Below, in pieces: positions 5,623-6,881 of a stretch of DNA of 6,881 nucleotides. The notes below the pieces were generated by a model. That model was not told the DNA's origin and did no database searches. It saw only the letters and a program-made list of their open reading frames with translations. Source of the stretch: an uncultured Polaromonas sp. (GTDB lineage Bacteria > Pseudomonadota > Gammaproteobacteria > Burkholderiales > Burkholderiaceae); NCBI GenBank assembly GCA_946479075.1, contig CAMLDT010000185.1:1-6881 (forward strand), written 5' to 3'. The position numbers were made by a program, and so were the translations under genes. Position 1 is the first letter of the stretch; each line of letters begins with the position of its first letter.

Positions 5623-6881
5623 CCCCCGGCCCGGCAGCCGCTGGCGGGGCGCTTCCCGCGGCCGGCGTGGACGAGGCCGCCCTGCCGGCCGGGCACAAGG
5701 TGTTCGAATACCGCATCGAAAAAACCCTGGGCGGCGGCGGCTTTGGCATCACCTACCTGGCGCGCGACATCAACCTGGAACTGCCGGTGGCGATCAAGGA
5801 GTACTTTCCTGGTGAGCTGACTGTCCGGGCTGCCGACCAGACCGTGCGTGTGCGCGCGCCCGACAGCGAACAGCAGTTCAATTGGGGGCTGGAGCGTTTT
5901 CTTGACGAGGCCCGCGCGCTGGCCGCGTTTCGCCATCCCAACATTGCGCGTGTGCTGCGTTACTTCCGCGACAACGGCACGGCCTACATCGTCATGGAAT
6001 ACGAGTCGGGCGACCCGCTCAAACGCTGGCTGGCGCGCCAGCCGGCACTGGACCTGCATGGCCTGCTGAAGGTGATTTATCCGCTGCTCGACGGACTGGA
6101 GGCGGTGCACAAGCTCGATTTTCTGCACCGCGACATCAAGCCGGACAACATCTACATCCGCGCCGACGGTTCGCCGGTGCTGCTCGATTTCGGCGCGGCC
6201 CGCCGCACTACCGGCGGGCGCGAATTGACCAACATCGTGAGTCCGGGCTTTGCACCTTTCGAGCAGTACCACAGCAAGGGCAACCAGGGCCCGTGGAGCG
6301 ACATCTATTCGCTGGGTGCGGTGATGTACTGGATGGTCACCGGCGACAAGCCGGTCGAATCGGCCGCACGCGTGCACCACGACAGCCTGCCTGCCGCGCA
6401 GGCCACCGGTGATGCCACCGTCTTCGGCAGCGGGATGCTGCGGGCCATCGACTGGGCCCTGCAGCCTGACGAAAAAAGCCGTCCACAAAGCGTGGCCGAT
6501 TTGCGCGCCGCTCTGGTCGCGGCCGAACACGATGCCAGCGGCCCGACGGCCCTGGCCAGCCGGCCGCCGCCGGACAGCCGGCCCATGCTTTCGGCAAGCA
6601 GCGCCGACCCGGTGCGCAAGAATGTGCTGGGCACCGTGATGTTCCTGGACCTGGTGGGGTATTCGCGCCACGCCATGGACCAGCAAGTGGCCGTCAAGCA
6701 ACGGTTCAACGAACTCATCGGCAAGGCGCTCAAGGGCGTGCCCCCGGCCTCCCGCATCGTGATTGACACCGGCGACGGCGCGGCCACCTGCTTTCTCGGC
6801 GATCCCGAGGAAGCGCTGCAGTCGGCACTCCTGCTGCGCGGCCTGCTGGCGCAAAAGTACGGGCAGATGCTGTCGGTGCGC
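5619..6881 (+). CDS. Ser/Thr protein kinase fused to class III adenylate/guanylate cyclase-like domain (3' end outside window)
   Basis: The frame is open from ATG 5619 to the last base, giving 421 residues so far. After a 25-residue Ala/Gly/Pro-rich start, a complete Hanks-type kinase domain (about 28-300) has every key element: glycine loop LGGGGFGITYLA at 37-48, VAIK with Lys60, helix-C Glu97, HRDIKPDN at 170-177 (catalytic Asp172, Asn177), DFG at 190-192, an APE-like APFEQY at 212-217, Asp228 in WSDIYSLG, and Arg288. It should be an active cytoplasmic Ser/Thr kinase. A Pro/Ser linker (about 305-335) leads to a class III cyclase-type domain: GTVMFLDLVGYS at 338-349 with metal-ligand Asp344, and DTGDGAA at 383-389 with Asp386. 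The lysine usually found three residues before the second GD, which reads adenine, is Ile382 here. The rest of the domain is beyond the window. It follows the heme-HAMP sensor by 13 bases and is probably co-transcribed with it. Confidence 0.92.
   Translation, partial: MTPGPAAAGGALPAAGVDEAALPAGHKVFEYRIEKTLGGGGFGITYLARDINLELPVAIKEYFPGELTVRAADQTVRVRAPDSEQQFNWGLERFLDEARALAAFRHPNIARVLRYFRDNGTAYIVMEYESGDPLKRWLARQPALDLHGLLKVIYPLLDGLEAVHKLDFLHRDIKPDNIYIRADGSPVLLDFGAARRTTGGRELTNIVSPGFAPFEQYHSKGNQGPWSDIYSLGAVMYWMVTGDKPVESAARVHHDSLPAAQATGDATVFGSGMLRAIDWALQPDEKSRPQSVADLRAALVAAEHDASGPTALASRPPPDSRPMLSASSADPVRKNVLGTVMFLDLVGYSRHAMDQQVAVKQRFNELIGKALKGVPPASRIVIDTGDGAATCFLGDPEEALQSALLLRGLLAQKYGQMLSVR

Noticed and set aside
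4406..5752. 448-codon open frame on the minus strand spanning the rlmB-sensor gap
   Set aside because: It runs antisense to the heme-HAMP sensor and overlaps rlmB in another frame. No recognisable domain is present, and both overlapped genes have clear family motifs.
5544..6854. 436-codon open frame on the minus strand
   Set aside because: It lies opposite the kinase-cyclase, whose frame has every kinase catalytic motif. The antisense product is rich in His, Gly and Arg with no domain signature, as expected for the reverse strand of GC-rich coding DNA.

Overview
This window is GC-rich and looks like chromosomal DNA from a betaproteobacterium, most likely order Burkholderiales (Comamonadaceae-like). 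The evidence is a Bug/TctC-type periplasmic solute receptor (a family greatly expanded in that group), a typical betaproteobacterial RlmB, and dense GC-rich coding with long antisense shadow ORFs. The genus cannot be fixed from the sequence alone.

Layout: (1) bases 2-1261 hold the 3' part of a gene entering from the left. It encodes a Gly/Ala/Ser-rich linker followed by a TPR-like alpha-helical repeat domain. (2) A short convergent gap (1262-1319) holds a small hairpin and three tandem 10-bp repeats. (3) On the minus strand, 1320-2132 encodes a LuxR-type HTH regulator. (4) The 91-bp divergent gap (2133-2223) contains a perfect 8-bp inverted repeat plus a third matching half-site, a good operator candidate. 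(5) On the plus strand follow a DUF3237/UPF0311 protein (2224-2703), a 63-base pyrimidine-rich tract, and a Bug/TctC-family secreted binding protein (2785-3783). The last two may be co-transcribed and controlled by the LuxR protein. (6) A stem-loop overlapping the Bug stop codon separates it from convergent rlmB (3813-4565, minus strand), a 23S rRNA 2'-O-methyltransferase. (7) Divergent from rlmB is a two-gene signalling cassette: a membrane sensor with a periplasmic c-type-heme (CXXCH) DUF3365/Tll0287-like domain and a terminal HAMP domain (4724-5605), then, 13 bases later, a Ser/Thr protein kinase fused to a class III nucleotide cyclase-like domain (5619 to beyond the window end).

The cassette is the most interesting part. 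The sensor ends just after HAMP and has no output domain of its own, while the next gene encodes two potential outputs, a complete kinase domain and a cyclase domain. A reasonable hypothesis is that periplasmic redox or ligand state at the heme is passed through HAMP to the cytoplasmic kinase-cyclase in trans. The cyclase domain keeps both metal-binding aspartates, but the usual adenine-selecting lysine appears to be replaced by a hydrophobic residue, so its product or even its activity is open. No RNA genes, insertion sequences, CRISPR arrays or prophage features were seen, and no stretch over 300 bases lacks a gene.
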